Below, one piece after another: positions 4,535 to 5,585 of a stretch of 5,585 nt of DNA. The notes beneath the pieces were generated by a model that was given only the letters and a program-made list of their open reading frames with translations, was not told where the DNA came from and searched no databases. How positions within the stretch are numbered: position 1 is the stretch's first letter; every line of letters begins with the position of its first letter. Made by a program: the position numbers and the translations under genes. The stretch is from Nitriliruptoraceae bacterium (GTDB taxonomy: Bacteria > Actinomycetota > Nitriliruptoria > Nitriliruptorales > Nitriliruptoraceae): positions 1-5,585 of the forward strand of contig SKTN01000296.1 in NCBI GenBank assembly GCA_007117945.1. Reading direction: 5' to 3'.

Positions 4535-5529
4535 GGCAGGTTGGCGTCGACCGCCAGCCCCAACCCTGCGGTACGACCCGCCGCGTACAGGTTCGCGCCG
4601 CTGGCCGCGACCATCGCCCCGTTGTCGGTGCACAGCGGCACCGAGGGCACGATCAGGCGCTGCCTGTTGGCCGAGGTCTCCTCGGTGAACCGCTCACGCA
4701 GCCGCGAGTTGGCGGCCACCCCACCGGCGAGCAGCACCTGGTCGAGGCCCTCCTCTGCAGCGGCCCGCAGCGTCTTGATCAGCTGCACGTCGACGATCGC
4801 CTCCTGGAAGGAGGCGGCCACGTCCGCGAGCACCGGCTCCTCACCGGCAGCCTCCATGCGGCGCAGCTCACGGACCACCGCGGTCTTCAGCCCCGAGAGC
4901 GACAGCCGGTAGGTGCCGTCGTGGAGCAGCGCCCGGGGGAAGTCGAAGGCCTTCGGGTCCCCCTCACGGGCCAGCCGGTCGATCTCCGGACCCCCGGGGA
5001 AGGGCAGGCCGAGGTAGCGGGCGATCTTGTCGAAGGCCTCCCCCGCCGCGTCGTCGATGGTGGCGCCGAGCTCCCGGAAGGTGCCGTCGGCGTCCATCGA
5101 CACGATCGAGGTGTGCCCGCCCGAGACCACCAGGGCCACCAGGGGCGGCTCGAGCTCGCCGTACTCGAGCTGTGCCACCTCGACGTGGGCCCTGAGGTGG
5201 TTGACACCGAGCAGGGGCAGGTCGTGGGACAGCGCCAGGCCCTTGGCCGCGGAGACCCCGACCAGCAGGGCGCCCACCAGGCCCGGGCCGGCGGTCACGG
5301 CGATGGCGTCGATGTCGGAGAGTCGGGCGCCGGCCTGCACCAGGGCGGTGTCGATGGTGGGCAGCAGGGCCTCGAGGTGGGCGCGGGCCGCGACCTCGGG
5401 CACGACCCCGCCGTAGGGGGCGTGGAGCTCGGTCTGGGAGGCGACGACGTTGGCGCAGAGGTGGAAACGGTCCTCGACGATGCCGACGGCGGTCTCGTCG
5501 CAGGACGTCTCGATGCCGAGGACCAGCAT
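4522..5529 (-). CDS. tsaD: tRNA N6-adenosine threonylcarbamoyltransferase TsaD
   Basis: TsaD transfers the threonylcarbamoyl group from threonylcarbamoyl-AMP to A37 of ANN-decoding tRNAs, working with TsaB and TsaE in the cytosol. The 335-residue product has normal family length. Visible landmarks, counted from the chosen start, are GIETSCDETAVGIV (5-18), YGGVVPEVAARAH (39-51), the metal-binding HLRAH (His111 and His115), the ASKHA phosphate motif SGGHT (136-140), DDAAGEAFDKIARYLGLPFPGGP (159-181), GGVAANSRLR (269-278) and CTDNGAM with Asp302. The starts are tandem ATGs; the second (5529) is chosen because AGGAGG lies six bases upstream, against three for the first (5532). With that start the histidine numbers agree with those I recall for E. 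coli TsaD. The Arg inside HLRAH is less usual than Glu or Ala. Nothing suggests inactivation. Confidence 0.97.
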   Translation of the reverse strand: MLVLGIETSCDETAVGIVEDRFHLCANVVASQTELHAPYGGVVPEVAARAHLEALLPTIDTALVQAGARLSDIDAIAVTAGPGLVGALLVGVSAAKGLALSHDLPLLGVNHLRAHVEVAQLEYGELEPPLVALVVSGGHTSIVSMDADGTFRELGATIDDAAGEAFDKIARYLGLPFPGGPEIDRLAREGDPKAFDFPRALLHDGTYRLSLSGLKTAVVRELRRMEAAGEEPVLADVAASFQEAIVDVQLIKTLRAAAEEGLDQVLLAGGVAANSRLRERFTEETSANRQRLIVPSVPLCTDNGAMVAASGANLYAAGRTAGLGLAVDANLPLAG

Positions 5530-5585
5530 CATGCGCCTCCTGTGCCGCGGGTGGGGTCGGCGGTCGTGGTGGGGCCCGCGGCCGA
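5529..5585 (-). CDS. Possible 3' end of an upstream gene overlapping the tsaD start
   Basis: One minus-strand frame is open from the right window edge and ends in a TGA inside the tandem ATGATG of tsaD (ATGA overlap). It encodes SAAGPTTTADPTRGTGGA. Such overlaps are typical of genes co-transcribed with tsaD; tsaB or rimI often precede it in actinobacteria. With only 18 codons of low-complexity sequence, and other frames also open over this short distance, this is a suggestion only. Confidence 0.3.
   Translation of the reverse strand, partial: SAAGPTTTADPTRGTGGA
5536..5541 (-). promoter_or_regulatory. Shine-Dalgarno of tsaD
   Basis: The minus strand reads AGGAGG-CGC-ATG-ATG. The consensus ribosome binding site favours the second ATG (six-base gap) over the first (three-base gap). 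Confidence 0.75.

Overview
The window is very GC-rich, with G/C-ending codons, frequent GTG/TTG starts and a BldD-type regulator. This points to an actinobacterium. The tsaD and groES neighbourhood is a conserved actinobacterial setting, but I cannot place the genus from sequence alone; a deep-branching lineage outside Streptomyces is a guess.

Layout, left to right. (1) 1-271, minus: groES, cut by the left window edge. (2) 272-739: a gene-free stretch of about 400 bases upstream of groES, ending in two tandem CIRCE operators (678-704 and 713-739) that overlap a good minus-strand promoter. This is an HrcA-controlled heat-shock promoter with an unusually long leader. (3) 740-1589: about 850 bases with no credible gene but much structure: a duplicated 37-bp palindrome, a GC hairpin, a 38-bp tandem array and a hairpin-rich leader. 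(4) 1590-2699 and 2696-3340, plus: a two-gene, translationally coupled (ATGA) operon. It encodes a secreted, single-pass membrane-anchored protein of unknown family, followed by a BldD-like regulator that keeps the full RxD-X8-RxxD c-di-GMP-binding signature. (5) 3341-3486: a convergent intergenic region filled by a 40-bp tandem repeat that can form hairpins. (6) 3487-4359, minus: a two-part GNAT acetyltransferase. (7) 4360-4521: hexanucleotide repeats and a partial duplication of the tsaD 3' end. (8) 4522-5529, minus: tsaD, complete, with hints of an upstream gene overlapping its start.

How the parts relate. tsaD (tRNA t6A synthesis), the GNAT gene and groES run in the same direction and look like the conserved backbone. 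The coupled pair runs the opposite way between them, with repeats in the intergenic regions on both sides. The most interesting item is that pair: a c-di-GMP-responsive transcription factor coupled to a cell-surface protein with a cysteine-bearing ectodomain, a long acidic disordered stalk and one C-terminal membrane helix. A functional link between the two is inference from the overlap only.
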